Below are positions 39,485 through 48,743 of a DNA stretch of 64,000 nucleotides, piece by piece. Made by a program: the position numbers and the translations under genes. This stretch comes from an uncultured Bacteroidales bacterium (GTDB taxonomy: Bacteria; Bacteroidota; Bacteroidia; Bacteroidales; UBA932): positions 52,600 through 116,599 of the forward strand of contig CAJODQ010000003.1 of assembly GCA_905233345.1 (NCBI GenBank). Direction: 5' to 3'. The notes beneath the pieces are model-generated. The model saw only the letters and a program-made list of their open reading frames with translations. It was not told the DNA's origin and searched no databases. Each line of letters starts with the position of its first letter. The first letter of the stretch is position 1.

Positions 39485-40150
39485 ATGAAAAGATTCTTAC
39501 TTGTATTGCTGATCGCCCTCCCTGCCGCCGCGTGGGCACAAGGAGGAATCGGAATCCGCCTGGAAGGCGGGATCTCGTATTCTCTCGGGGATGGAATGGC
39601 CAGAGAAAGCGCCGGCAAGCCGACGGCGGTGCAGCCGCAGGGCAGCGCGGGTGTCTATTACAACTTCGGCCGCCGTGTCCGGGCCGGTGTGGATTACAGC
39701 TACACCCGTATGGTTCGTGAAGATGTGAACGGCACGCTGGCGCAGCTCCCCGGCGGGGGCGTCGAAGGCGAAGTGTACCGTGACCGGAAGACGCACTTCC
39801 ACGGAGCTGCCGTGTCGGGTGAGTTCAATGTGCTGCCTGCCGGCATCGTGTCACTCTATCTGGGCGCCGGCGCCGGCGCCCTCTTCGCGCAGGGCAAAAC
39901 CTACACGATCGGGGTGAGCAACGAAGTCAAACCGGGCGGCACGGGCAACCTGATTCATATCACCGGCCACAATGTCGGCCACAACTATGCCGCGCCCTTT
40001 ATCCCGCTGACCCTGTCGCTGGAATTCCGTTTCCTGCCGCAGGTGGCCGTGAGCCTGGGCGGCGGCTACCGCTTCGTGCTGGCAGGCGGCCGGGAACTGG
40101 CGCCGAAGAGCCAGGCCTACGGCACGCTGGGCCTGCGTTTCAACCTGTAG
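39485..40150 (+). CDS. Outer-membrane beta-barrel protein
   Basis: A 221-residue secreted protein: signal peptide MKRFLLVLLIALPAAAWAQ, then a glycine- and aromatic-rich series of amphipathic strands (IRLEGGISYSL, GSAGVYYNFGRRVRAGVDYSYTRM, VSLYLGAGAGALF, LSLEFRFLPQVAVSLGGGYRF) ending LGLRFNL, the terminal aromatic/leucine pattern of an outer-membrane barrel. It resembles the general OMP_b-brl group; no specific porin is recognised. It begins after the folD terminator and ends 15 bases before the first of the five lipoproteins, so it may be co-expressed with them. Confidence 0.78.
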   Translation: MKRFLLVLLIALPAAAWAQGGIGIRLEGGISYSLGDGMARESAGKPTAVQPQGSAGVYYNFGRRVRAGVDYSYTRMVREDVNGTLAQLPGGGVEGEVYRDRKTHFHGAAVSGEFNVLPAGIVSLYLGAGAGALFAQGKTYTIGVSNEVKPGGTGNLIHITGHNVGHNYAAPFIPLTLSLEFRFLPQVAVSLGGGYRFVLAGGRELAPKSQAYGTLGLRFNL

Positions 40151-40165
40151 AAAATCGATGCATCC

Positions 40166-42307
40166 ATGAAAAAAATCATCCTACTGCTCCTGGTCCTGAC
40201 CCCGCTGACCTTCACGGCCTGCGACGACGGACATCCGGAGCTCGAGATATTCCTGGACGCGGACTACAGCGAGGTCATCGCGGCCATCAAAGACGCGAAC
40301 CGCTCACTTTCCGACCGCGTGACCCTCATTGAGGCCGCGGTCAACAGCGGCCTGGCTGAGAGCGACGCCCTGATGGGACTGATCCGCGAAGCGCTCGCTA
40401 CGCTGGGCGGCACGATGGAGGAGAAACTCGCGGCCATCGAAGCGGCGGTGAAGAGCCAGACCACGGCGCTCGAGACGAAACTGGCGCTCGTGGAGGCCGC
40501 GGTGAACGCTGGCTTCGCCGACAGCGCGGCGCAGCAGGCTTTGTTGCAGGACGCCCTCGCGACGCTCGGCGGCACGCTGGAAGAGCAGGTCGCGGCTCTG
40601 GAAACCGCCGTGAAAGACCAGACGACCTCCCTGGAAACGAAACTGGCACTGCTGGACGAGGCGGTCGGCCTGCTGGACAATGCGCAGCAGCTGGAACTGA
40701 TCCGGGAAGCCGTATCCGCGGTCGAGGCGACGGCAGAAGAGAAAATGGCTGCCGTGACGCAGGTCCTGCAGTCGCAGACCACCACCCTTGAAACCAAGTT
40801 CGGCCTGATCGCCGCCGCGGTGGAGCAGGGCTTCGCCGATCAGAAAAGTGCCATCGACGCCGCGAAAACGGCCCTCGATTCGAGCCTGACGGGCCTCGAC
40901 GCTACGCTCGTGCAACAGAAAGACGAAATCGTCGGCCAACTGGAGGCCATTGCGGCCCGGCTGACGCCGGAAGAGCTGTCCCAGGCCTGCCAGGGAATCA
41001 TCAGCGCCATCAATAGCGAGACCCAGACGACGGCCGGAATCCTGAACGCCATGCTGAACGTTGTCGCCAGTCTGGAAGAGATCGTCAAGGATGTTTCCTA
41101 TACGCTGACGTTCGTGGGCGATCCGACCGCGACCGTCACGGTCACGAAAGGAGGGACCTTCCCCGTCACGCTCCGCGTCGACCCCGACACGGCGGTCCTG
41201 GTGAAGGACCGGCTGCACATCGATGTCCTGTCCCGCAAATTGTTCTATCCTGAGGGTGCCGGGATCGGCACCGAACCGGACCACTTCATCCTCACCGCGC
41301 TCGAACCAGTTTCGGGCACGCCCGGGCAGTATGTGGCCACGATCACGACGAATTCCACCGTCAGCGTTTGGGATGAATCCGTCCTGGCCCTCAAGTATGA
41401 CTTCGGGTACAAAGGGCAGGCAAAATTTGTCACTGCGGATCCTTTCCCGGTGGTAATGATGCCGCGCGCCAAAGACGCCCTCCTGTGCGGATACTATCCC
41501 AACGCCTCGTTCCAGATGCGGGATACCGTGTTCGAGGGGGGAAACAAAACCATCGTGGATACGCTGGGCGTCATCTACTACGCCCTGGGCAGCGTTACCT
41601 TCCAGACGGAGGATCGCAAGGACTCCCGGATTTACTCGGCTGATAACCTCGTTTCCGCGCATTTCATCCAGCCGGACAGGCCGGATACGGCGTCCTTGTT
41701 CACCCGTCTCGACAAGGAGAAGCATTTTGTGAGCTTCTGCCCCGATACGACCGGCAACCAGGCGTGGAGGGATTTCAAGGGCGAGGATGCAACCGCTCAT
41801 GATTATCAGGAAGTGTCCGGCAAACTGGCCTTGACCGACCAATGGGGTGCCACGGACTCCCTCGACGTTGAAATGAAATGGTTCGTAACCTGGCCCATTG
41901 TCTACGAAATCGTAGACGATGGGCAGGATACGCTGAAACCCAGTCATTTTGTGCCTACAGGACAGACCTATGCCCGCAAATATCCGGAAATCTGGACCCT
42001 GCATCTCAGACCCTGGGGCCTGGACTATGAAACCATCCGTCGCTGCGGCCTGGAACTCGAGAGTGTGACGAGAGGTCGTGGCGATGGTTACAAGCTCCTG
42101 CGGTTGAATCTGTCGTCCGGACCGTCCTCCACCTGCCTGGAAGTGGCAGACGGCGTCAAGCCCGTCACCGGAGACAAGTATCAGACGCTCGGGGTGTTCC
42201 GCCTGCGCGGCAAGCCTAGTGACGTCGACCCTTCCTTCCGGCCGACGCAGATCCTTTACAAATACCAAGTCAAATTAATGGTCAATCAGGAAGATGATAC
42301 GCAATAA
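40166..42307 (+). CDS. Tandem stalk-like lipoprotein paralogue 1
   Basis: 713 residues. Signal peptide with lipobox ending FTAC (Cys 19), followed by acidic DD residues and LDADYSEVIAAIKDANRSLS. Residues about 45-300 are a long helical, Ala/Leu-rich segment built from a ~54-residue repeat: units begin LETKLALVEAAV and include ATLGGTLEEQVAALE and KDQTTS, giving a coiled-coil or helical-bundle stalk. The C-terminal ~400 residues look like beta-rich surface modules (SYTLTFVGDPTATVTV; SFCPDTT; KLALTDQWG). The acidic residues after the lipid Cys resemble the surface-export signals of Bacteroidota lipoproteins, so it is probably on the cell surface. No enzyme motif is recognised. It overlaps the next start by 14 bases. 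Confidence 0.8.
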   Translation: MKKIILLLLVLTPLTFTACDDGHPELEIFLDADYSEVIAAIKDANRSLSDRVTLIEAAVNSGLAESDALMGLIREALATLGGTMEEKLAAIEAAVKSQTTALETKLALVEAAVNAGFADSAAQQALLQDALATLGGTLEEQVAALETAVKDQTTSLETKLALLDEAVGLLDNAQQLELIREAVSAVEATAEEKMAAVTQVLQSQTTTLETKFGLIAAAVEQGFADQKSAIDAAKTALDSSLTGLDATLVQQKDEIVGQLEAIAARLTPEELSQACQGIISAINSETQTTAGILNAMLNVVASLEEIVKDVSYTLTFVGDPTATVTVTKGGTFPVTLRVDPDTAVLVKDRLHIDVLSRKLFYPEGAGIGTEPDHFILTALEPVSGTPGQYVATITTNSTVSVWDESVLALKYDFGYKGQAKFVTADPFPVVMMPRAKDALLCGYYPNASFQMRDTVFEGGNKTIVDTLGVIYYALGSVTFQTEDRKDSRIYSADNLVSAHFIQPDRPDTASLFTRLDKEKHFVSFCPDTTGNQAWRDFKGEDATAHDYQEVSGKLALTDQWGATDSLDVEMKWFVTWPIVYEIVDDGQDTLKPSHFVPTGQTYARKYPEIWTLHLRPWGLDYETIRRCGLELESVTRGRGDGYKLLRLNLSSGPSSTCLEVADGVKPVTGDKYQTLGVFRLRGKPSDVDPSFRPTQILYKYQVKLMVNQEDDTQ

Positions 42308-44372
42308 TCGCATACTGTATTTGCTGCTGCTTTTCCTGCCGCTGACACCGCTGGCCCTCTCGTCCTGCGAGAGCGGGCAGGAAAAGATCCAGATCGAGCT
42401 GGAACTGGACTACAGCGGCCTGCTGGCGGCCGTGCAAGATGCAAACCGCTCGCTGACCAGCCGTATGGCGCTGATTGAAAGCGCGGTAAACGACGGTCTG
42501 GCCGACAACCAGCAGGCGATGGAATTGATCCGGAAACTGATTGCGTCGCTCGACGGGACGGCAGCCGAGAAGATGGCTGCGGTCGCAGGTGCGATGAAGT
42601 TGCAGACAACGAGCCTGGAAGCCAAAGTGGCCCTGGTCGAGGCGGCGGTTTCCGCCGGCTTCGCCGACAGTCAGGCGCAGCAGGCGCTGCTGGAGCAGGC
42701 TGTTTCTTCGCTGGGCGGTTCCATGGAGGAGCGGCTCGCCACGGTCGAAGCGGCCGTCAAGAGCCAGACCACGAGTCTGGAAACGAAGATCGGCCTGATC
42801 GAGGCATCGGTCCGGAGCATCGCCGCGGCGAATGACGCGGCCCTCGCGCTGATTGGCGAAGCGCTCGCATCGCTCGAAGGCACGCTGGAAAGCAAGCTTG
42901 CCGCCGTCGAAACAGTGGTGGCCAGCCAGACGACCAGCCTGGAAACGAAGCTCGGCCTGATCGCGGCGGCCCTGGAAACGGGCCTCATCGAGGGGAAAGA
43001 GGCCGTTGAGACGATGCAGACGGCTCTTACGGCGAGCCTGGGCGACCTGAATGAAGACCTTGTACAGGCCCGGACCGCGCTCGTCAGCCAGCTGGATTCC
43101 ATTTCGACGCAGCTGGCCCCTGCGGAACTGGCCAAGGCCTTCCAGGGCGTCCGGAGCGCCATCGACAGCCAGACCCAGTCGATAGCCGGGCTGCTGGCAA
43201 CACTCCAGCAGTCTTTCACGGAACTGGCGAAAGAATTCAGCACCGACGAAGTGCTGCAGAGCCTGATCTATCTGGGCCATCCCACAGCGGCCGACACGGT
43301 CTCCTGCGGACAATCGATCGCGATTCGGCTGCGTGTCAATCCTTCGACCGTGCATCTGACGAAAGAAATGCTGCAGCTCGAGCAGAAAGACCCGAGGCAG
43401 TTCTTCCTGTCGGGGACGGACCGCAGCAAGGCTGTCAAGAACCATTTCCCGTCCTTTACCCTGCAGGAAGATCCCGATGCGGACGGACAATATATCGTCA
43501 CGGTACAGACCCTGGTCGATGAGTTGTACAAGTACTGGGATGAAACATCCCTGGTCTTTTCCTGCAAGACGACCTACGGGAAGGGCCAGTCGAAGACGGT
43601 CAGCTCCCAGCCGATTCCGGTGGTGGTGCTGCCCAATCCCCAGGACGGCTTGTCTCTCTCCGGGATTGAAAAGAACGCATCCTTCCTGATTGATAAGACG
43701 TTAGGCTTCATCTACCAGCCTCTGGGCAGCGTCGAATTTACGGACGGGTCGGAGACCCGGACCTACCGGGCGGATTTTCTGGCGTCGGCTCTGTTCGACC
43801 CGGCGGGCAGCCTGGCGGTGCAGACCACGCTCGACCGGGAGAAGCATTTTGTGGGACTTTGCCCCGACACCACCGATAACGGCTGGCGTCCGCTCTTCGA
43901 CTCCACCCATGTCAATCACAAGGAAATCCTGGGTTACCTGGAACTGACCGACCGCTGGGGCGGCAACTGCAGTCCTTCGCTGAGCGGCCTGTCCTGGTAT
44001 ACTTCCTACGATGATACCCTGCTGATCGTCGACCACATCCAGATCATCGTGGGAGATGGCTCTTTGGGTTCTTTGCAGGTGGACTTGAGTTCGAAGGCGA
44101 CGGCGCTCGGCCTGAACCTGGACGATGTGCCGGGCAGCACCTATTGCAGCGTCCACTTCAATTATGCTTCGGCTGGCGGTGTCTGGCATTCCGCCCAGTT
44201 TGAGCAGGATTCGTGGAAACTCGACATGAAGCTGGCGGCGCCTGTCCCATCCTGGAGCAATTATACTGTGGACGCAGTGATTACGCAGACCGTCCAGCCG
44301 GACGGGAATAACACGGCCTTCAGGCCTGTGCAGCGGATGGCGCGCATCCGGGTCAATATCAGGGTCGAATAA
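42294..44372 (+). CDS. Tandem stalk-like lipoprotein paralogue 2
   Basis: 692 residues. Lipobox ends LSSC (Cys 25), then ESGQEKIQIELELDYSGLLAAVQDANRSL. The same helical repeats run to about residue 310, with TSLETKIGLIEASV and TSLETKLGLIAAAL units. The C-terminal half is of the paralogue 1 kind: TVSCGQSIAIRLRVNPSTVHL, GLCPDTTDNGWRPL and LELTDRWGG. Overall resemblance to paralogue 1 is clear in both halves. The start ATG at 42294 lies inside the end of paralogue 1, so expression may be coupled. Confidence 0.8.
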   Translation: MIRNNRILYLLLLFLPLTPLALSSCESGQEKIQIELELDYSGLLAAVQDANRSLTSRMALIESAVNDGLADNQQAMELIRKLIASLDGTAAEKMAAVAGAMKLQTTSLEAKVALVEAAVSAGFADSQAQQALLEQAVSSLGGSMEERLATVEAAVKSQTTSLETKIGLIEASVRSIAAANDAALALIGEALASLEGTLESKLAAVETVVASQTTSLETKLGLIAAALETGLIEGKEAVETMQTALTASLGDLNEDLVQARTALVSQLDSISTQLAPAELAKAFQGVRSAIDSQTQSIAGLLATLQQSFTELAKEFSTDEVLQSLIYLGHPTAADTVSCGQSIAIRLRVNPSTVHLTKEMLQLEQKDPRQFFLSGTDRSKAVKNHFPSFTLQEDPDADGQYIVTVQTLVDELYKYWDETSLVFSCKTTYGKGQSKTVSSQPIPVVVLPNPQDGLSLSGIEKNASFLIDKTLGFIYQPLGSVEFTDGSETRTYRADFLASALFDPAGSLAVQTTLDREKHFVGLCPDTTDNGWRPLFDSTHVNHKEILGYLELTDRWGGNCSPSLSGLSWYTSYDDTLLIVDHIQIIVGDGSLGSLQVDLSSKATALGLNLDDVPGSTYCSVHFNYASAGGVWHSAQFEQDSWKLDMKLAAPVPSWSNYTVDAVITQTVQPDGNNTAFRPVQRMARIRVNIRVE

Positions 44373-44384
44373 AATCAGGAGGAT

Positions 44385-46583
44385 ATGAAAATGAAAAAAG
44401 CGTTATTTCTGATCGTCCTGTGTATGCTGGCCTTCACGGCGTGCGACAACTCTAATCCGGAGATCAATATCCGGATGGAGACGGACTACAGCGAGATCAT
44501 CAACGCCATCGGCGACGCCAACCGCTCGCTGTCCAACAAGCTGGCGCTGATCGAGGCTGCGATGAAAAACGGCCTGGCCGAGAACGATGCCTTGCTGGGG
44601 CTTATCCAGGAGGCACTTTCCTCGATGGGCGGCACGCTGGATGAGAAACTTGCGGCCGTCGAGGCGGTGATGAAAACGCGGACGACGGCGCTGGAAACGA
44701 AACTGGCGCTGGTCGAGGCGGCGGTGAACAAGGGTTTCGCCGACAGCCAGACACAGCGGGAACTGCTGCGGCAGGCCGTGGTCGCGATGGGCGGCACGCT
44801 CGAAGAGAAAATCGCGGCACTGGAAAGTGCGGTGAAGAGCCAGACGACCACGCTGGAGACGAAACTGGCGCTGGTCGAAGAAGCGGTCGGCCTGTTGGAC
44901 AACGAGCAGCAGCTGGCGCTGATCCGGGACGCCGTGGCTTCGCTCGAGGGCACGGCGCAAGAGAAACTGGATGCTCTTTCTGTGGCGGTCGCGTCGCAGA
45001 CCATCCGCCTGGAAACCAAGTTCGCGCTGATCGCGACGGCGGTGGAGCAGGGCTTCGCCGACCAGGCCGGTGCCATCGACGCGGTGAAGACGGCCTTGGA
45101 AACGGGCCTTACCGACCTCGACGACAATCTGCTCCAGACCCGGGACGCGATCATCAGTCAGCTGGATACGGTCGCGGCGTGCATGACGCCCGAGGCGTTC
45201 TCCCAGGCGCTGGCGGATGTCGTCAGCGCCATCAACAGCGAAACGCAGACCGTGGCGGGCATGCTGGCGGCAATCGAGAAATACTTTGTGGCCAGTACAA
45301 GCTTTTCGCTGACCGCCACCTGGCCGGCCGAGGCTTCCGGCCTCAAGAACGGCTGGGAGAAAGGCGACGTGATCTTCGTGTTCTTCCCGAACGCGCGGGC
45401 ACCCCGCTACCTCCGGATGGATTACGACGGTGCAAAATGGTCCTGTGTGGAAATGGAGGGGGCCAAAGCGTCCAAGGGTTGCCTGAATTTCCAGGATGGG
45501 ACTTCGAACACGATGACGGCCATCTACCTGCCTTCCGGCGCTGACATGGAGGTCTCGGCCAGTGGCGTGGATTACGTTTTCAGCAAGGATACGAGTTACT
45601 GGTACCTGACCGCTACGCTCCCGTATACCGTAAGCAACAGAAGTGTTTCCGGTACCCTGGCCATGCATTTCCCGGCGGACTTCGTACAGTTCTTCGTGAC
45701 CGACGCCACAGCGAGTGCCGCGAAACCGGTCGAACTGCGTGAACCGAAGCTGCAGCCGCAGGGCATCATTTCCGTCGCCAGTGACGGGACCCTTCGGCTG
45801 ACCGACATCGCCCACGGCGCTCCGCTCCCGGGTTATGCCGCCACCAGTTCGCAAAAGGGCTATTACTTCGGCGGCATCCTGAACGACGATGCCCGGAACG
45901 TGGACACCAGCTTCCATTTCACCCTGGTGGAAGGAGGATGGAAGGGCGATTACTACTATCGTTCGGTTACGACTTCTCTCTACAGGCCCGGCAACGCCGG
46001 CCGGAGCCTGGATCTCTATCCCGTCTCGACCTGGACACGCATCACGGACTACAAGCCCATCGATATGGGCTGCGACTGGTCATACAGCAATGGTGAAAAG
46101 CAGCGTGTCTATTGGGCCAGTCGCAACCTGGGCGCCACCAGCGAAAACCCCGACGAGGAAGCAAGCTATGGAAATTACTACGCCTGGGGTGAGACGAGCC
46201 CGAAAACGGATTATTCCTTGGAAACCTATTCGGGGGCCGAAGACGATGCAGCGCGCGCCGCCCTTGGTGGAATCTGGCGGATGCCGAAGGGCGGTGAATG
46301 GGAAATATTGACAGGCGACCAGTTCAAATGGGAATGGAAAGGAAAGGGCTATGTCGTTTCGAGCAATGTCGCTGGCTATGACGCTTCCTTGTTCATTCCT
46401 GCTGCTGGCTATTATAACGGGAACGAACTTCAGACAAAGGGCTCATTTAGCCGCTACTGGAGTTCTACCCAAACAACCACGGATAAGGCCAGAGTCCTTG
46501 CTTCCTATGATAGTTCTACCCCTAAGGTCGCATATGATATGAATCGCTATTTAGGCTTCTCTGTCCGTCCTGTCACTTTTTAA
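44385..46583 (+). CDS. Tandem stalk-like lipoprotein paralogue 3 with a C-terminal FISUMP domain
   Basis: 732 residues. Lipobox ends FTAC (Cys 20), then DNSNPEINIRMETDYSEIINAIGDANRSLS, and the ~54-residue helical repeats to about residue 300 (TTALETKLALVEAAV, TTTLETKLALVEEAVGLL). Unlike the other four, the next part is a fimbrillin-like beta segment (ATWPAEASGLKNGWEKGDVIFVFF). The last ~170 residues match the Fibrobacter-type FISUMP domain: VYWASRNLGATS, YGNYYAWGETSPK, WRMPKGGEWE, FIPAAGYYNG, YWSSTQ and LGFSVRPV. The stalk and tip of this member therefore have different partners. Probably surface-exposed; ligand unknown. Confidence 0.82.
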   Translation: MKMKKALFLIVLCMLAFTACDNSNPEINIRMETDYSEIINAIGDANRSLSNKLALIEAAMKNGLAENDALLGLIQEALSSMGGTLDEKLAAVEAVMKTRTTALETKLALVEAAVNKGFADSQTQRELLRQAVVAMGGTLEEKIAALESAVKSQTTTLETKLALVEEAVGLLDNEQQLALIRDAVASLEGTAQEKLDALSVAVASQTIRLETKFALIATAVEQGFADQAGAIDAVKTALETGLTDLDDNLLQTRDAIISQLDTVAACMTPEAFSQALADVVSAINSETQTVAGMLAAIEKYFVASTSFSLTATWPAEASGLKNGWEKGDVIFVFFPNARAPRYLRMDYDGAKWSCVEMEGAKASKGCLNFQDGTSNTMTAIYLPSGADMEVSASGVDYVFSKDTSYWYLTATLPYTVSNRSVSGTLAMHFPADFVQFFVTDATASAAKPVELREPKLQPQGIISVASDGTLRLTDIAHGAPLPGYAATSSQKGYYFGGILNDDARNVDTSFHFTLVEGGWKGDYYYRSVTTSLYRPGNAGRSLDLYPVSTWTRITDYKPIDMGCDWSYSNGEKQRVYWASRNLGATSENPDEEASYGNYYAWGETSPKTDYSLETYSGAEDDAARAALGGIWRMPKGGEWEILTGDQFKWEWKGKGYVVSSNVAGYDASLFIPAAGYYNGNELQTKGSFSRYWSSTQTTTDKARVLASYDSSTPKVAYDMNRYLGFSVRPVTF

Positions 46584-46586
46584 TGG

Positions 46587-48740
46587 ATGATTGTCATGAA
46601 ATGTAAAAGCTATATCTTTCTGCTTTTCCTGTCGGTCCTGCTGCTGACGTTCACAGCCTGTGAGAGCGAGCCGGCACGGATTGACATCACGCTGGAGTCG
46701 GACTACAGCGGCATGCTCGCGGCCATCCGTGGCGTGGACAAGACACTCTCCGAGAAGCTGGCGCTGATCGAGACGGCCTGGGACAGCGGTCTGGCCGACA
46801 ACCAGCAGGCCCTGAAACTGGTCCGGGAACTGGTTGCCGCACTCGACGGGACACTGGAAGAAAAACTCGCGGCTCTGTCTTCGGCCATGCAGGCGCAGAC
46901 GGCAGGCCTGGAAACGAAACTGGCGCTGGTTGAGGAGGCGGTGCGCGACGGCTTCGCTGACAGCCAGGCCCAGCAGACGCTGCTGCAGCAGGCTGTCGCT
47001 TCGCTCGGAGGTACGATAGAAGAAAAACTCGCCGCGATTGAAGCGGCGCTCCAAAGCCAGACCCTGCGTCTGGAAACGAAACTCGGCCTGATCGAGGCAG
47101 CGGTCCGCAGCAGCGCGGACACGAACGGTCAGGATATGGAACTGATCCGGTCGACGCTTTCCTCTCTCGAAGGTACGCTGCAAAGCAAGCTGGCCGCCAT
47201 CGACACGGCCCTGTCGACAGAGACGACGGGCCTGGAGACGAAGCTCGCCCTGATCGAAGCGGCTCTGGAAACGGGCCTCCTGGGCGAAAAAGACGCCGTC
47301 GCTGCCCTGCAGACGGCCCTTTCGGCCAGTCTGGACAGCCTCGACGCCAGTCTTACACAGGTCAAGGATGAGATCGTGGCACAGCTGGATACCCTGGCTT
47401 CCCAGATGGCCCCCGAAGAATTGGCCAAGGCCTTTCAGGGCATCCGGGACGCCGTCAGGAGCGAGACCCAGTCGATAACCGGACTTCTGGCTGCTGTCGG
47501 GCAGGCTGTCGAAAGTATGATGATGACCTTGAGCGGTGCGTTTACCGTGTCTTATCTCGGGGATGCGTCCTACACGCTGACGAGGGGGAAGGAAATCACG
47601 GTTCCGTTGCTCGTCAATCCAGTGGGAAGAGAACTTTCCAAAGACAATGTGCGGCTCGAAATCGTGGAAAGCAAACAATTTTTCAGCCAGATTTCCGGGG
47701 TGGAAGCAGACCACTTCACCCTCAAGGCCCTTGTTCCCGACCCGGCTGTCGAGGGACAGTTTCTTGCCACGGTGTCGACGACGGATGCTGCCGGTGTGTG
47801 GGATGAGGCTATCCTGGCCTTCGAATACAATTATGGAACGGACGGCCATCCGAAGTTTGCCTCCACGACAACGTTCCAGGCTACCATGATGCCCCTGGCC
47901 TCCGATGGGCTCCAGCCCTGGGTCTATCGCTATGCGTCGTTGTGCGCGCGGGATACCTTCTATTCCCATAATCAAGGTAGATACGAAGCCGATACCCTGG
48001 GTGTCATCTATTATGTCTTCGACAAGGTCAGTTTCCAGCAGAAAAACGGATCGGAGACGCGTAGCTACTCGGTCGACAATCTCGATACCATTGTTTTTGT
48101 CCCGAACTCCGGTGCTGCTCCGGTAAAGACCCAATGGGTAAAGCACCCCGAAGACAGTAATGCCCCTTACCCTTACGTGACTTTCTGCCCGGATACGACG
48201 GACAGCGAGCAATGGCGGAATATCGAGCATCTGCTCTATGAAAGAATGGACTTGGCAGGTGCCCTGATCCTGACCGACAAGGAGGGCAATCAAACTTCCG
48301 TCCCTGTCGATATTGGTTGGTACAACTCCCACGAACTGAATCTTATTCTCAATGTCAGTGTGAATGACAAGCATTTCGTCAAAACAGGAGAACAAACCTA
48401 CTTGCCGTACAATCTGAACGTTGGGTTCAAGTATATGGGTCTGGATGAAAATCTCCTGTTGGCATGCAGGAATAATACGGGATATCGGTTAGATTATAAC
48501 TCGGATCCCCTGACACAGCAGGATCTGGCTGACGGTTATATTCCGATGACACTGAACTGGACGGGGACGGGATGCGAAGCGAATCTGATTTTTGATAAGA
48601 ATACCGTATTCGCATCCGGCCAGGAATACCGGGTGCGCGGAAGGGTCCGGCTGAAGATGCAGCCCGATGAAAGCTCCAGTGGCTTTGATCCGCGGCAGCT
48701 GTTGATCACCTATTATATCACCTTGAAGTTGACGGACTAA
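46587..48740 (+). CDS. Tandem stalk-like lipoprotein paralogue 4
   Basis: 717 residues. Lipobox ends FTAC (Cys 25), then ESEPARIDITLESDYSGMLAAIRGVDKTLS and helical repeats to about residue 305 (AGLETKLALVEEAVRDGF, LRLETKLGLIEAAVRSS). The C-terminal part is of the paralogue 1/2/5 type, with FTVSYLGDASYTLTRGKEITV, VTFCPDTT and ALILTDKEGNQ. An in-frame ATG at 46587 (MIVMKCK) is used; a start at the next Met is equally possible. Three bases separate it from both neighbours' coding sequences. Confidence 0.8.
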   Translation: MIVMKCKSYIFLLFLSVLLLTFTACESEPARIDITLESDYSGMLAAIRGVDKTLSEKLALIETAWDSGLADNQQALKLVRELVAALDGTLEEKLAALSSAMQAQTAGLETKLALVEEAVRDGFADSQAQQTLLQQAVASLGGTIEEKLAAIEAALQSQTLRLETKLGLIEAAVRSSADTNGQDMELIRSTLSSLEGTLQSKLAAIDTALSTETTGLETKLALIEAALETGLLGEKDAVAALQTALSASLDSLDASLTQVKDEIVAQLDTLASQMAPEELAKAFQGIRDAVRSETQSITGLLAAVGQAVESMMMTLSGAFTVSYLGDASYTLTRGKEITVPLLVNPVGRELSKDNVRLEIVESKQFFSQISGVEADHFTLKALVPDPAVEGQFLATVSTTDAAGVWDEAILAFEYNYGTDGHPKFASTTTFQATMMPLASDGLQPWVYRYASLCARDTFYSHNQGRYEADTLGVIYYVFDKVSFQQKNGSETRSYSVDNLDTIVFVPNSGAAPVKTQWVKHPEDSNAPYPYVTFCPDTTDSEQWRNIEHLLYERMDLAGALILTDKEGNQTSVPVDIGWYNSHELNLILNVSVNDKHFVKTGEQTYLPYNLNVGFKYMGLDENLLLACRNNTGYRLDYNSDPLTQQDLADGYIPMTLNWTGTGCEANLIFDKNTVFASGQEYRVRGRVRLKMQPDESSSGFDPRQLLITYYITLKLTD

Positions 48741-48743
48741 AAT

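Noticed and set aside
40304..42268. Long minus-strand frames of about 400-650 residues opposite the lipoprotein array
   Set aside because: They mirror the repeated, GC-rich helical region on the plus strand and lack promoters, starts and recognisable domains. The same applies to those at 42282-43490, 44403-45917 and 46551-48395.
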